NCBI RefSeq assembly: GCF_900221005.1
Contig: NZ_OBQI01000003.1
Location: 372,001 to 436,000, forward strand
From: Blastococcus aggregatus
GTDB taxonomy: Bacteria; Actinomycetota; Actinomycetes; Mycobacteriales; Geodermatophilaceae
Direction of reading: 5' to 3'
Length of the DNA: 64,000 nucleotides
Each line of letters begins with the position of its first letter. The first letter of the stretch is position 1. Under the pieces are notes generated by a model, which did not search any database, was not told the origin of the DNA, and worked only from the letters and a program-made list of their open reading frames with translations. The translations under genes and the position numbers were made by a program. Shown one piece after another: positions 8,583 to 16,971 of this stretch.

Positions 8583-9788
8583 GTGCCCCCAGCTCGCCCG
8601 CCCGGGCGCTCCCCCGGCGACGACGGCTGGCTCGAGGCCGTCGGGGCCGCGGCCGCGTCGGCCACGCGCGCTCCGCTGGACCTGATCGGCGACTACCTGC
8701 CGATCCTCGCCGACGCGGCGGTGGACGGGCGCCGGCCGGAGGCGTGGGAGCTCGAGGCGGTGCGCGAGCTCGGCCGGCGGGCGGCGGCGCAGGGCGTCGG
8801 CGCGCGCCGGGCCGTGGACCTCTACCTGTCCGCGGCGTGGCGGCTGTGGCGGGCCCTGCCCCTGGACGAGCGGTCCAGCGACCCGGAGAAGGTGCGCCGC
8901 TCCGCCGAGGCCGTGCTGCGCAGCCTCGACGACGCCGTCGGTGCGCTCGTCGCCGGGCACCAGGCGGAACGGCGGGACCAGGTGCGGCACGAGGAGGCGC
9001 AGCGGCGTGAGTTCGTCGACGACCTCCTGCGGGGCGACGCCGACGTCGCCCAGATGGTGCAGCGCGCCGAGCCGTTCGGCCTGGACCTGGGCAGGTCCCA
9101 CCGGGTGGCTCTGGCCGCGCTCCGGGACGCCGACGACGGCCTCGGCCGGTCGGCGATCCTGCTCGAGCGCGCCGTCGTCGACCGGTTCGGCGACCGGGAC
9201 GTCCTCGTCGCGACCAAGGACGGCCGCGTGGTCGTCGTCGTCCCGCACCGTCCGCCGGCGACTCCGTCCGGCGAGCCGGAGCTGGGGGCGCTGCTGCGGG
9301 AGGAGCTGCTCCGGCTGGAGCCGGCGCGGGGTTGGCGGGTCGCGGCGGGACGCACGTTCCCCGGCGCCTACGGCGTGGCCCGCTCGTACGAGGAGGCCCG
9401 CGAGGCGTTGCAGTTCGCCGAGCGGCTGGATCCGGACGCCGACGTCGTCGACTCCCGGGACCTGCTCGTCTACCGCGTGCTCGGGCGGGACCAGGCGGCC
9501 ATCACCGACCTCGTGCGCGACGTGCTCGGCCCGCTCGACGCCGTCCGCGGTGGGCCCGAGCCGCTGCTCCGGACGCTGTACGAGTACGTCGGCGCGGGCG
9601 ACGTCGCGACCGAGGCGGCCCGCCGGCTGCACGTGTCGGTCCGGACCGTCACCTACCGGCTCGCCCGCATCCGGCAGCTGACCGGCTACGGGGTGGGGCA
9701 GCCATCGGAGCGCTTCGCCCTGCATGCCGCGGTGCTGGGCGCCCGCCTGCTGGACTGGCCGGCGCAGCCGCTGCCGTCGGAGACCTGA
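8583..9788 (+). CDS. PucR/CdaR-family transcriptional regulator
   Basis: A 401-residue regulator. The first ~150 residues are helical and resemble the RsbT co-antagonist/PucR N-terminal region. The middle (~165-300) is the GGDEF-like fold of CdaR proteins without active residues. The C-terminal ~60 residues carry the PucR helix-turn-helix: LLRTLYEYVGAGDVATEAARR followed by LHVSVRTVTYRLARIRQLTG. Such proteins sense metabolites and activate nearby catabolic or transport genes. The GTG start has an ideal AGGAGG site six bases upstream; the open frame further upstream lies inside the MFS gene and was discarded. Confidence 0.88.
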   Translation: MPPARPPGRSPGDDGWLEAVGAAAASATRAPLDLIGDYLPILADAAVDGRRPEAWELEAVRELGRRAAAQGVGARRAVDLYLSAAWRLWRALPLDERSSDPEKVRRSAEAVLRSLDDAVGALVAGHQAERRDQVRHEEAQRREFVDDLLRGDADVAQMVQRAEPFGLDLGRSHRVALAALRDADDGLGRSAILLERAVVDRFGDRDVLVATKDGRVVVVVPHRPPATPSGEPELGALLREELLRLEPARGWRVAAGRTFPGAYGVARSYEEAREALQFAERLDPDADVVDSRDLLVYRVLGRDQAAITDLVRDVLGPLDAVRGGPEPLLRTLYEYVGAGDVATEAARRLHVSVRTVTYRLARIRQLTGYGVGQPSERFALHAAVLGARLLDWPAQPLPSET

Positions 9789-9924
9789 TCCCGGTACCGC
9801 TCCGCACCTGCTTGCCGGGCCCCGGCAACATCGCCCGGGGCGAGATGGCCGGTAGCGCCCCTGGGAACGGGGGGCTCGGGGAGCCACGCTGGGGACACGC
9901 TCCACCAGCCGAAGGAGAACCGCC

Positions 9925-10095
9925 GTGTCCCTCGCTCTCTCGCCTCCCGCAGTCCGGCCGGCCCCGCGCAGCGCCGTCGCGCAGACCCGGCGCTCCCAGC
10001 CGGTTCCGACGCGGTCGCAGCTCCCGGTGACCGACGTCGTCGAGGACTGGGGACTGGCCTCCTTCCCGGCCAGCGATCCCCCGTCCAACTGGTGA
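9925..10095 (+). CDS. small protein with C-terminal SFPASDPPS motif
   Basis: This 56-residue gene starts at a GTG with an AAGGAG site and ends two bases before a second small gene's leader. The first ~30 residues are basic and disordered-looking (PAPRSAVAQTRRSQPVPTRS). The end reads DVVEDWGLASFPASDPPSNW. The SFPASDPP ending recalls a motif I know from many short uncharacterised bacterial proteins, so the C-terminus is probably the functional part. Function unknown. Third codon positions are strongly G/C. Confidence 0.7.
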   Translation: MSLALSPPAVRPAPRSAVAQTRRSQPVPTRSQLPVTDVVEDWGLASFPASDPPSNW

Positions 10096-10124
10096 CCGCC
10101 GTCCCCCGCCCGAAGGAGCTCGCC

Positions 10125-10313
10125 ATGCCCACCTCCGTAGCCACCGCCGACCGGCCCGAACTCCGGGTCGATCCCGTCCCGGCCCCCGCTCCCGCATCCG
10201 GCTGCGGCGCCTGCGGCCACCCCGAGGCCGGCCACGACGCGGTCGGTCTGCGCTGGTGCCGGGCGACCGTCGACTCCGCGCTCGACCGCGCCTGCGTCTG
10301 CCAGGTCGGCTGA
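10125..10313 (+). CDS. small Cys/His-rich protein, possible zinc-binding
   Basis: A 62-residue product. The first half is Pro/Ala-rich; the second half carries CGACGHPEAGHDAVGLRWC and later CVC, a pattern C-x2-C-x-H-x4-H followed by three more Cys. This looks like a small metal-binding fold, zinc being the likely ligand by inference. The ATG has a GAAGGAG site seven bases ahead. It lies 29 bases after the SFPASDPPS gene, so the two small genes are probably one transcript. Confidence 0.7.
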   Translation: MPTSVATADRPELRVDPVPAPAPASGCGACGHPEAGHDAVGLRWCRATVDSALDRACVCQVG

Positions 10314-10354
10314 CCGCTCGGAACAGCGCCCGCCCGCCGGGTGCTGGACCGGGC

Positions 10355-11350
10355 GTGCTGCCCTCCGAACCCCGCTTGTCCCTGCTGGACCGGTCCCGCA
10401 CCCGGGACGGCGAGGCCGACGCGGACGCGCTGCGCGGAACCCTCGCCCGGGCGCGGGACGCCGAGCGGCTGGGCTACGACCGGTTCTGGGTCGCCGAGCA
10501 CCACGGCGTCCCCGGCGTCGCCGGCGCGGCACCCGCCGTGCTGCTGGCCGCGCTCGCCGGCGCGACGTCGGCTCTCCGGCTCGGGTCGGCCGGCGTCATG
10601 CTGCCGCACCACCAGCCGCTCGTCGTCGCCGAGCAGTTCGCCACCCTGACCGCGTTCGCCCCCGGCCGGATCGACCTGGGGCTGGGCCGCTCCCCCGGCT
10701 TCACCCCGCCGGTCCGCCGCGCGCTGCGGGAGACCGAGCGGGACTTCGCCGCCGACCTCGCCGAGCTGCGCGCCTTCCTCACCGGCTCCGCGGAGATCAC
10801 CGCGCACCCGCGGCCCGTCGGCGACGTCCCGATGCACGTGCTGGCCACCGGATCGGGGCTGCAGGTGGCGGCCGCGCTCGGCCTGCCGGTCATCGTCGGC
10901 GGCCCGATCCTGGGCGTCGCCGGCGATCCGGGGCCCGGGCTGGCGGCGCTGGCCGGCTACCGGCGCGAGTTCCGGCCGTCCGAGCAGCAGCCGGAGCCGC
11001 GGATCTCGGTCAGCCTCGACGTGCTGGTCGCCGACACCGCCGAGGAGGCCGCGGACCTGATGCTGCCCGAGGCCTGGGCGATGGCCCGGTCGCGCACGCA
11101 GGGCGCCTTCCCACCACTGGAACCCGTCGCCGCGGTCCGCGCCGCCTCCCGCACCCCGCGGCAGCAGCAGTACCTCGAGCAGACCGCCGCGGCCGCGGTC
11201 GCCGGCACCGCCGCGCAGGTGGAGAGCCGGCTGGCCGAGCTGCTCGACCGCGCCGGCGCGGCCGAGCTGGTCGCCAGCAGCAGCACCTTCGACCGGGACG
11301 CGCTCGCCGCCTCCGACGCCGCGCTGGCCGCGGTGTTCAGCCCCCGGTGA
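10355..11350 (+). CDS. LLM-class flavin-dependent oxidoreductase (MsnO8-like)
   Basis: A 331-residue luciferase-like TIM barrel. It opens LSLLDRS and has the family segments YDRFWVAEHH (~43-52), LRLGSAGVMLPHHQPLVVAEQFATL, and PGRIDLGLGRSPG near 105-117. These proteins use reduced flavin to oxidise small organic molecules in the cytoplasm; the MsnO8 subgroup is named for an antibiotic-cluster member, but there is no such cluster here. The GTG at 10355 is the first start in frame after the previous gene. It converges with the next MFS gene and their ends overlap by 14 bases. Confidence 0.85.
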   Translation: MLPSEPRLSLLDRSRTRDGEADADALRGTLARARDAERLGYDRFWVAEHHGVPGVAGAAPAVLLAALAGATSALRLGSAGVMLPHHQPLVVAEQFATLTAFAPGRIDLGLGRSPGFTPPVRRALRETERDFAADLAELRAFLTGSAEITAHPRPVGDVPMHVLATGSGLQVAAALGLPVIVGGPILGVAGDPGPGLAALAGYRREFRPSEQQPEPRISVSLDVLVADTAEEAADLMLPEAWAMARSRTQGAFPPLEPVAAVRAASRTPRQQQYLEQTAAAAVAGTAAQVESRLAELLDRAGAAELVASSSTFDRDALAASDAALAAVFSPR

Positions 11351-12596
11351 CCGCGTTCCGCTCCTCGGCGAGCCGCCGGTGGTGGTCGCGGACCATGGCG
11401 CGGGTGGCGTAGGTCGAGTACTTCGGCACCCAGCGGGCCAGGCCGGCCGCGCCCAGGAGCCCCACCCCGCCCATCACCGCGATGCCCACCCCGAGGGTGG
11501 CGACCGTCGCGATCGCCGCCGGCACGACCGGGCCCAGCGAGGTGCCCACGTCGTTGATCAGCCGGAACACCGCCAGGAAGGAGCGTCGGTCGGTCTCCGG
11601 CGAGGTGTCCGCGCCGAGGGTCATGACGATGCCGGAGCCGATCCCGTTGCCGAAGGCCATCACCATGGCGATCGCGGTCAGGCTCACCGCGCTGTCCGAC
11701 AGCGGCAGGGCCAGGGTGCCGAGCCCCAGGATCACCATGCAGGGGACGGCGATCCACAGCCGGCCGAGCTTGTCCATCACGTGGCCGGAGGGATAGAAGA
11801 GCGCCATGTCCACGAAGTTGGCGATGCCGAAGATCAGGCTGGTGGTGGTCGCGTCCAGCCCGATGTGCTCGGCCCACAGCGGGATCACCGCGACCCGGGC
11901 CGCCCGGATCGCCCCGATGGACGCGACCGCGATGCCGAGGGTCAGGAACAGCCGCCGGTTCCGGCGGAACATCTCCCGGACGCCGACGGGACCGTGGCCG
12001 GCGGCGCCGGTCCGGGCGGCCGAGCCGGTGGCCTCCACCGGTGCGAGGAGCAGGATCACCGCCGCCACCAGGGACGCCACCACCGCGACGGCGAAGGCCG
12101 AGCGCGTCCCCCAGATCGAGATGACCCCTGCCCCGACGAACGGGCCGATGAACAGCCCGATGCGGAAGACGCCGCCGAGCGTCGACATCGCCCGGGCCCG
12201 GTGGTGGACGGCGACGACGTCGGCGACGTAGGACTGCCGGGCCAGGTGCATGGTCGCGCCGCAGGCGCCCAGGACGAGCAGCGCGACGGCCAGGGCGGCG
12301 ACGGAGTCGGTCACCAGGACCGAGAGCATCGCCACCGCCGAGGCGAGCATCGCCACGAGCATCGCGCCCTTCTCGCCCACCCGGTTGGCCAGCCAGGCGG
12401 CGGGGATGTCGCCCAGGATGGTGCCGATGCCGATCGCGGCGAGCATCAGGCCGGCCACCGTCGTCGAGGCGCCGGCGTCCAGGGCGACGAGGGCGATCAC
12501 CGGCATGACCGCGCCGTGGCCGATCTCGTAGACCAGCATCGGCAGCATCACCGACGGCCCGATCTGCTTGACGACGGTGCTCAGGGTCGAACTCAT
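11337..12596 (-). CDS. MFS transporter
   Basis: A 419-residue, twelve-helix facilitator. Helix 1 region MLPMLVYEIGHGAVMPVIAL, motif A-like WLANRVGEKG, and a long central loop (~185-205) before the second half. The C-terminal tail is hydrophilic (KYSTYATRAMVRDHHRRLAEE). It is likely an exporter of unknown substrate. The start was moved from an upstream ATG to MSSTLST, which has an AGGGA site; the extra 15 residues would be poorly conserved polar sequence. Confidence 0.85.
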   Translation of the reverse strand: MSSTLSTVVKQIGPSVMLPMLVYEIGHGAVMPVIALVALDAGASTTVAGLMLAAIGIGTILGDIPAAWLANRVGEKGAMLVAMLASAVAMLSVLVTDSVAALAVALLVLGACGATMHLARQSYVADVVAVHHRARAMSTLGGVFRIGLFIGPFVGAGVISIWGTRSAFAVAVVASLVAAVILLLAPVEATGSAARTGAAGHGPVGVREMFRRNRRLFLTLGIAVASIGAIRAARVAVIPLWAEHIGLDATTTSLIFGIANFVDMALFYPSGHVMDKLGRLWIAVPCMVILGLGTLALPLSDSAVSLTAIAMVMAFGNGIGSGIVMTLGADTSPETDRRSFLAVFRLINDVGTSLGPVVPAAIATVATLGVGIAVMGGVGLLGAAGLARWVPKYSTYATRAMVRDHHRRLAEERNAVTGG

Positions 12597-12679
12597 CTGC
12601 CGTGGTCCCTCGTCCCGCTCGGTGCCGTCCGCACCAAGCATCGGACACCGGCGGGCCGGGTTCCCCGGCAGGGCACGGG

Positions 12680-13033
12680 TCAGGGCGCGATGACCAGCTC
12701 CGCGATCAGGCCGCCGGCGGTCGTGAAGCGGTACCGCAGGTCCGCGATGCCGCCCGGGAAGTCGCCCTCGAGGTGGTTCACCGCGATCCAGCGCTCGCCG
12801 TCGATCCGCTCCGCGCCGGTCAGCTCGGTCGTGTACGTGAACTCCGATCCGGCGTCCCGGAGGAAGCCGCGGATCTCCTCCGTGCCGCGGTAGGTGTGCC
12901 CCTCGTCGACGACGACGGCGTCCGCGCGGAAGCTGCGCAGCGCGGTGTCGACGTCACCGGCGAGGTGCGCCGCGAGGTACTCGCGGACGGCGGCGGGGAG
13001 GTCGGTGGGCGAGATGGTCGAGGGCTGCGTCAT
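12680..13033 (-). CDS. SnoaL-like (NTF2-fold) protein
   Basis: A 117-residue single-domain protein of the SnoaL/NTF2-like fold: an N-terminal helix with VREYLAAHLAGDVDTALRSF, then ADAVVVDEGHTYRGTEEIRGFL and a curved sheet ending RYRFTTAGGLIAELVIAP. Such proteins bind or isomerise small hydrophobic molecules; the ligand is unknown. It is divergent from a MerR-type regulator, 79 bases apart, and its promoter carries the same dyad as the regulator's own. The predicted -10 box ends seven bases before the ATG, so the mRNA should be leaderless and this start is well supported. Confidence 0.85.
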   Translation of the reverse strand: MTQPSTISPTDLPAAVREYLAAHLAGDVDTALRSFRADAVVVDEGHTYRGTEEIRGFLRDAGSEFTYTTELTGAERIDGERWIAVNHLEGDFPGGIADLRYRFTTAGGLIAELVIAP

Positions 13034-13040
13034 GGCGTCG

Positions 13041-13071
13041 ACCGTGCCCCCTCCCCCCGCGGGAGGGTCAA
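13041..13071 (-). promoter_or_regulatory. MerR-type promoter with 19-base spacer and dyad, driving the SnoaL gene
   Basis: On the minus strand -35 TTGACC (13071-13066) and -10 CACGGT (13046-13041) are 19 bases apart. The spacer holds the dyad CCTCCCGCGGGGGGAGG. The overlong spacer with a central dyad is the hallmark of MerR-family promoters, which the regulator untwists. Transcription should begin at about the ATG at 13033. Confidence 0.65.
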
Positions 13072-13075
13072 GCGG

Positions 13076-13106
13076 TGGACCCTCCCGCAGGGAGAGGGTG
13101 CAGAGT
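13076..13106 (+). promoter_or_regulatory. MerR-type promoter with 19-base spacer and dyad, driving the merR gene
   Basis: On the plus strand -35 TGGACC (13076-13081) and -10 CAGAGT (13101-13106) are again 19 bases apart, around CCTCCCGCAGGGAGAGG. It is a near copy of the opposing operator. The start point falls on the GTG at 13113, so this transcript too is probably leaderless. Confidence 0.6.
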
Positions 13107-13112
13107 GCGCGG

Positions 13113-13910
13113 GTGCTCTCGATCGGCGAGTTCTCCCGCCTGACGCACCTCAGCGTGCGCACGCTGCGCCGCTACCACGACACCGGGCTGCTCGAGCCGG
13201 CCGCGGTGGACCCCTCCAGCGGCTACCGCTCCTACGACGCCGGCCAGATCCCGACGGCGCAGGTGATCCACCGGCTGCGCGAGCTCGACGTCCCGCTGGC
13301 CGACGTCGCGCGCATCCTGGGCACACCGGACCCGAGCACCCGCGCAGCGCTGGTCGCCGAGCACCTCGAACGGCTGGAGTCGCAGCTGGAGCGGACCCGT
13401 GCCGCGGTGGTCTCGCTGCGCCGCCTGCTCCGGCCCGACCCGGCCGGTCCGGCCGTCGAGCTGCGCACCGAGCCGGCGCGCACCGTGGCCGCGATCGAGG
13501 ACGACGTCGCGCTCGACGACGTCCTCGACTGGTACTCCGGCGCCATGGCCGAACTCGACGCCGTCGTACCCGCGCCCTCCGGCGTCCCCGGCGGGCTGTA
13601 CGACGACGCGCTGTTCGAGACCGGCCGGGGCTCCGTGCTCGTGCACCTCCCGACGGCCGAGCCGCCGCGCAGCGGGCGGGTGCGCCCGGTGACGTTGCCG
13701 GCCGCCGAGCTGGCCGTCACCGTCCACGCCGGTGCGCACGACGACATCGACGTCACCTACGGCGAGCTCGGCGCGTGGGTGGCCCGGCGCCTGCTCGCGG
13801 TGGCCGGACCGGTCCGCGAGACCTACCTCGTGGGCCCCCGCGACACCGGCGACCCGACGGCCTGGCGCACCGAGATCGGCTGGCCGGTCTTCGCCGTCAC
13901 CGCGACCTGA
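13113..13910 (+). CDS. MerR-family regulator with GyrI-like effector domain
   Basis: A 265-residue regulator. The winged helix is at the start (LSIGEFSRLTHLSVRTLRRYHD, then SGYRSYDAGQIPTAQVIHRLRELDVPL), followed by a dimerising helix at ~85-110. Residues ~120-265 are a GyrI/BmrR-type ligand-binding domain ending YLVGPRDTGDPTAWRTEIGWPV. It should bind a small hydrophobic or cationic molecule and twist its promoter. Both its own promoter and that of the divergent SnoaL gene carry matching dyads, so it likely controls itself and that gene. The start is set by promoter position; a GTG 15 bases upstream is possible. Confidence 0.88.
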   Translation: MLSIGEFSRLTHLSVRTLRRYHDTGLLEPAAVDPSSGYRSYDAGQIPTAQVIHRLRELDVPLADVARILGTPDPSTRAALVAEHLERLESQLERTRAAVVSLRRLLRPDPAGPAVELRTEPARTVAAIEDDVALDDVLDWYSGAMAELDAVVPAPSGVPGGLYDDALFETGRGSVLVHLPTAEPPRSGRVRPVTLPAAELAVTVHAGAHDDIDVTYGELGAWVARRLLAVAGPVRETYLVGPRDTGDPTAWRTEIGWPVFAVTAT

Positions 13911-13936
13911 GTACCGGGCGGGATACGTTCCCGGCC

Positions 13937-14573
13937 ATGGCTACGACGGCGTTGCTGGTGCTCGACCTCGTCGGCACCTTCGCCTTCGCGCTCAACGGCG
14001 CGCTCACGGCGTTGCGGGCCACCCGGCTGGACATCGTCGGCGTGATCACCCTCGGCATGATCACCGCGCTGGGCGGCGGGACGATCCGCGACGTCTTCCT
14101 CGACGCGCTCCCGCCGGCCACCTTCCTCGACTGGCGGTACCTCGCCGTGGCCGCCGCCGGGGGGGCTGATCGCCTTCCTCACCGGGCACTACCTGGAGCG
14201 GATCAACGGGACGATCAACCTGCTGGACGCCGCCGGGCTGAGCCTGTTCGCCGTCACCGGCGCGCTCAAGGCGGTCGACCTGGGCTTCGGCCCCGCGCAG
14301 GCGGTCATCGTCGGCGCGATCACCGGGGTCGGCGGCGGCACGCTGCGCGACGTGCTGATCCGTCAGGTGCCCTCGGTGCTCAGCAGCGGCCTGTACGCGG
14401 TGCCGGCGCTCGTCGGGGCGACGGTGGTGGTGCTGGCCGACGTGCTCGACGCCCGCGGACCGGTCGCCGCGATCGGGGCGGCCGCGGTCTGCTTCGCCAT
14501 CCGGATGCTGGGCGTGCACTTCGACGTCGACGCGCCCTTCCCTCCGGGTGAGCGGCGCCGCCGGCCGGAGTGA
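13937..14573 (+). pseudogene. TRIC/UPF0126 (YicG-type) channel gene with +1 frameshift at a G7 run
   Basis: The N-terminal half (MATTALLVLDLVGTFAFALN..., with GGGTIRDVFLD) and C-terminal half (LERINGTINLLDAAGLSLFA..., with GGGTLRDVL) are the two repeated three-helix units of the bacterial trimeric intracellular cation channel family, each ending in GGGTxRD. They lie in different frames. The junction is a run of seven G at 14159-14165; six would keep one frame of 212 codons, the normal family length. This is either a sequencing error, a real inactivation, or slippage at the run. The -10 TACGTT at 13924-13929 sits seven bases before the ATG (leaderless). Confidence 0.75.
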
Positions 14574-14720
14574 CCCGGCGGATGGTTGCCCGGATGCATG
14601 GTGGTCGACGTCACGGCGTCCCTGTCCCCGGCCCGGCGGCGCATCACCCGGACGCAGGTCACAGTCGAGTGCGACACAGACTCGTCGGGTTTGCACCCTT
14701 TCCCCCCGGAGCCATCACAC

Positions 14721-15767
14721 GTGAGATCGACCCGCTCGTCCGTCATCCTGGCCGCCGTCGGCGTGCTGCTGATCGTCGCCGCCGCGATCGTCCGCTTCGT
14801 CGTCGTCCCCTCGGCCACCCACCTGCCGAAGGACCTCGACGTCACCCTCGAGTTCGAGGGCACCTACAACGGGATCAACCCCGCCGTCCTCTCGGGCGGA
14901 GCGACCGAGGTGATGGCCGAGGACGTCCCGATCGTGGCCACCCGCAACGTCTCCGCCGGGGACGTCGACGGCGACAGCGAGATCGTCGAGCGCACCGACG
15001 AGCGCACCGTCGGCGCCGGCGAGCCGGCGATCACCGAGGTCCGCTTCAACGTGAACCGGGAGACCGCCGAGGCCGGACCGGCCCCGGCCGGCGCCGAGGA
15101 CGTGACCGACGCCGAGGGCCTGGTGTTCACCCTGCCCTTCGGCCCCTCCACCGCCGACGGCACTTACGAGTACTGGGACCAGTACACGTTGCAGTCCGCC
15201 CCGGTGACCTTCGAGGGCGAGGAGACGTTCGGCGGCCGTGCCGTCTACCGGTACGAGTCGGTCTCCGAGGGCGAGCTGGCCGACCCGGCCGCGCTGAACC
15301 TGCCGATGTCGCTGCCCAAGGAGACCCTCGCCGCACTCGCCCCCGGCCTCGACGGCCTGGTCTCGCCGGAGCTCCTCGCCGCGCTGCCCGCGGTGCTGCC
15401 CTCGCTCCCGGCCGAGATCCCGATCGCCTGGACGTCGCGCACGACCACCTTCGTCGACGCCGACCAGCAGCTGGGCGCCACCATCGCCGGCGGCAGCACG
15501 CAGGAGGTCACCGGCTCGCTGGACCTCGGCGTGACGACGGTCGACGTGCCGTTCGCGACCATCGCGATCTACTCCACGGACGACTCGATCGACGACCGCG
15601 GCGACGAGGTCGCCGACCAGGCGCAGCTGCTCAACCTGGTCGGCACGATCCTGCCGATCGTGCTCCTGGTGCTCGGCATCCTGCTGCTGGCGGCGGCACT
15701 GCTCCTCGCCCGCCGCGCGGCCGCACGGACCGCGACGCCGGTGGAGTCGGGCGCGCACTCCGCCTGA
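14721..15767 (+). CDS. DUF3068 (PorA-family) membrane protein
   Basis: A 348-residue protein with one N-terminal helix (SVILAAVGVLLIVAAAIV), a ~270-residue beta-rich external domain, and one C-terminal helix (ILPIVLLVLGILLLAAALLL) before a basic tail. This two-anchor layout, with LPKDLDVTLEFEGTY after the first helix, matches the actinobacterial DUF3068 family. A link to the cell envelope is likely, the exact job unknown. The GTG start follows a GGAG site; the longer frame upstream lacks a signal anchor position. Confidence 0.8.
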   Translation: MRSTRSSVILAAVGVLLIVAAAIVRFVVVPSATHLPKDLDVTLEFEGTYNGINPAVLSGGATEVMAEDVPIVATRNVSAGDVDGDSEIVERTDERTVGAGEPAITEVRFNVNRETAEAGPAPAGAEDVTDAEGLVFTLPFGPSTADGTYEYWDQYTLQSAPVTFEGEETFGGRAVYRYESVSEGELADPAALNLPMSLPKETLAALAPGLDGLVSPELLAALPAVLPSLPAEIPIAWTSRTTTFVDADQQLGATIAGGSTQEVTGSLDLGVTTVDVPFATIAIYSTDDSIDDRGDEVADQAQLLNLVGTILPIVLLVLGILLLAAALLLARRAAARTATPVESGAHSA

Positions 15768-15775
15768 CGCACCCG

Positions 15776-15834
15776 GGCATGGGAAGCGATACCTGCGTTT
15801 TCACCGTGAATCCGCATGTATCGCTTCCCATGCC
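15776..15834. repeat. 59-base interrupted palindrome between convergent genes (bidirectional terminator or palindromic repeat)
   Basis: Outer arms of 17 bases pair perfectly (15776-15792, GGCATGGGAAGCGATAC, with 15818-15834). Inside them TGCG (15794-15797) pairs with CGCA (15813-15816), and TTCA with TGAA closes a three-base loop. The element fills the gap between the DUF3068 gene and the acyl-CoA dehydrogenase gene, so it can stop transcription from both sides. It is AT-richer than its surroundings. Confidence 0.7.
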
Positions 15835-15855
15835 TGATGGCGCGGGAAGTTCCGG

Positions 15856-16971
15856 TCAGGCGACTGGCAGGTCCACCAGCTCGGCCAGGCGCGCGCGGTG
15901 CGCGGCCGGCGTGCCGAACGCGATCTGGTCGGCCTTGGCCCGCTTGAGGTAGAGGTGGGCCGGGTGCTCCCACGTCATGCCGATCCCGCCGTGCAGCTGG
16001 ACGGCCTCCTCGGCCGCCTTCACCGCGACGTCGGAGACGAACGACTGCGCCACGGCCGTGGAGACGACGCTGTCCGCGTCCCCTGCCGCGGTCGTCGCGG
16101 CGGCGTGGCGGGCCGCCGCGCCGGCGGACTCCACGGCCGCGTAGAGGTCGGCGAGCCGGTGCTTGATCGCCTGGTAACCGCCGACCACGCGACCGAACTG
16201 CCGGCGGTCCTTGAGGTAGGCGATCGTGGTGGTGAGGCACCACTGCGCGACGCCGTACTGCTCGGAGGCGAGCAGCGCCGCGCCGACCTCGAGGCCGGAA
16301 CGCACGGCGTCCCCGCCGGCGGAGGCGCCGAGCAGTTCCTGCCCTGCGGCCGCCTCGAGGGTGACGTCGGCGAGCTGGCGGGTCATGTCCAGGGAGACGA
16401 CCGGCTCGACGCGGGCGTCGTCGGCCCGCACGGCGTGCACCGCCGTCCCCTGCGCGGTCCGGACCGGCACGAGCAGGACGTCGGCCTCGAGGGCGCCCGC
16501 GACGCTGCGCGCGCTGCCGCTGATGCGGCCCTCGCCGTCGACGGTGAACCCGGGCGCCTCCTCCCCCGGCCCCGCCGACAGCGGCAGCACCAGCGCCGCG
16601 GTCCGCTCGCCGGCGGCCAGGCCGGCCAGCAGCTCGTCGGCCGGTCCGCCCGGCTCGGCCGCCAGCAGCACCGTCGTGGCGACGACGCTGCTGGTCAGGA
16701 ACGGCACCGGGGCGACCGACCGGCCCAGCTCCTCGAGCACCACGGCCGCCTCGCGCGCCGAGGCGCCGGCGCCGCCGCGCTCCTCGGGGATCAGCAGCCC
16801 GGCCAGGCCGAGGTCGCCGGCGATCGCGCGCCAGAGCGGGTCGACCACCGACCGGTCGCCGTCGTAGACCGCCGCCACGGTCGCCGGCTCGCTGCGGGCG
16901 GCGACCAGGTCGCGGACGCTGCTGCGCAGGTCGTCCTCGACGTCGGTGTAGAGCAGGTTGAGGTCGCTCAT
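15856..16971 (-). CDS. acyl-CoA dehydrogenase, second subunit of a pair
   Basis: A 371-residue acyl-CoA dehydrogenase fold: N-terminal helices with GLAGLLIPEERGGAGASAREA, middle beta domain, and C-terminal four-helix bundle with YLKDRRQFGRVVGGYQAIKH and AVQLHGGIGMTWEHPAHLYL. The segment IYEGT/IEGGT with the catalytic Glu, found in ordinary family members, is not present. In actinobacteria adjacent dehydrogenase genes often make one heterotetramer in which only one subunit is catalytic; this one is probably the partner subunit (inference). Its ATG overlaps the stop of the larger subunit gene (ATGA). Confidence 0.85.
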   Translation of the reverse strand: MSDLNLLYTDVEDDLRSSVRDLVAARSEPATVAAVYDGDRSVVDPLWRAIAGDLGLAGLLIPEERGGAGASAREAAVVLEELGRSVAPVPFLTSSVVATTVLLAAEPGGPADELLAGLAAGERTAALVLPLSAGPGEEAPGFTVDGEGRISGSARSVAGALEADVLLVPVRTAQGTAVHAVRADDARVEPVVSLDMTRQLADVTLEAAAGQELLGASAGGDAVRSGLEVGAALLASEQYGVAQWCLTTTIAYLKDRRQFGRVVGGYQAIKHRLADLYAAVESAGAAARHAAATTAAGDADSVVSTAVAQSFVSDVAVKAAEEAVQLHGGIGMTWEHPAHLYLKRAKADQIAFGTPAAHRARLAELVDLPVA

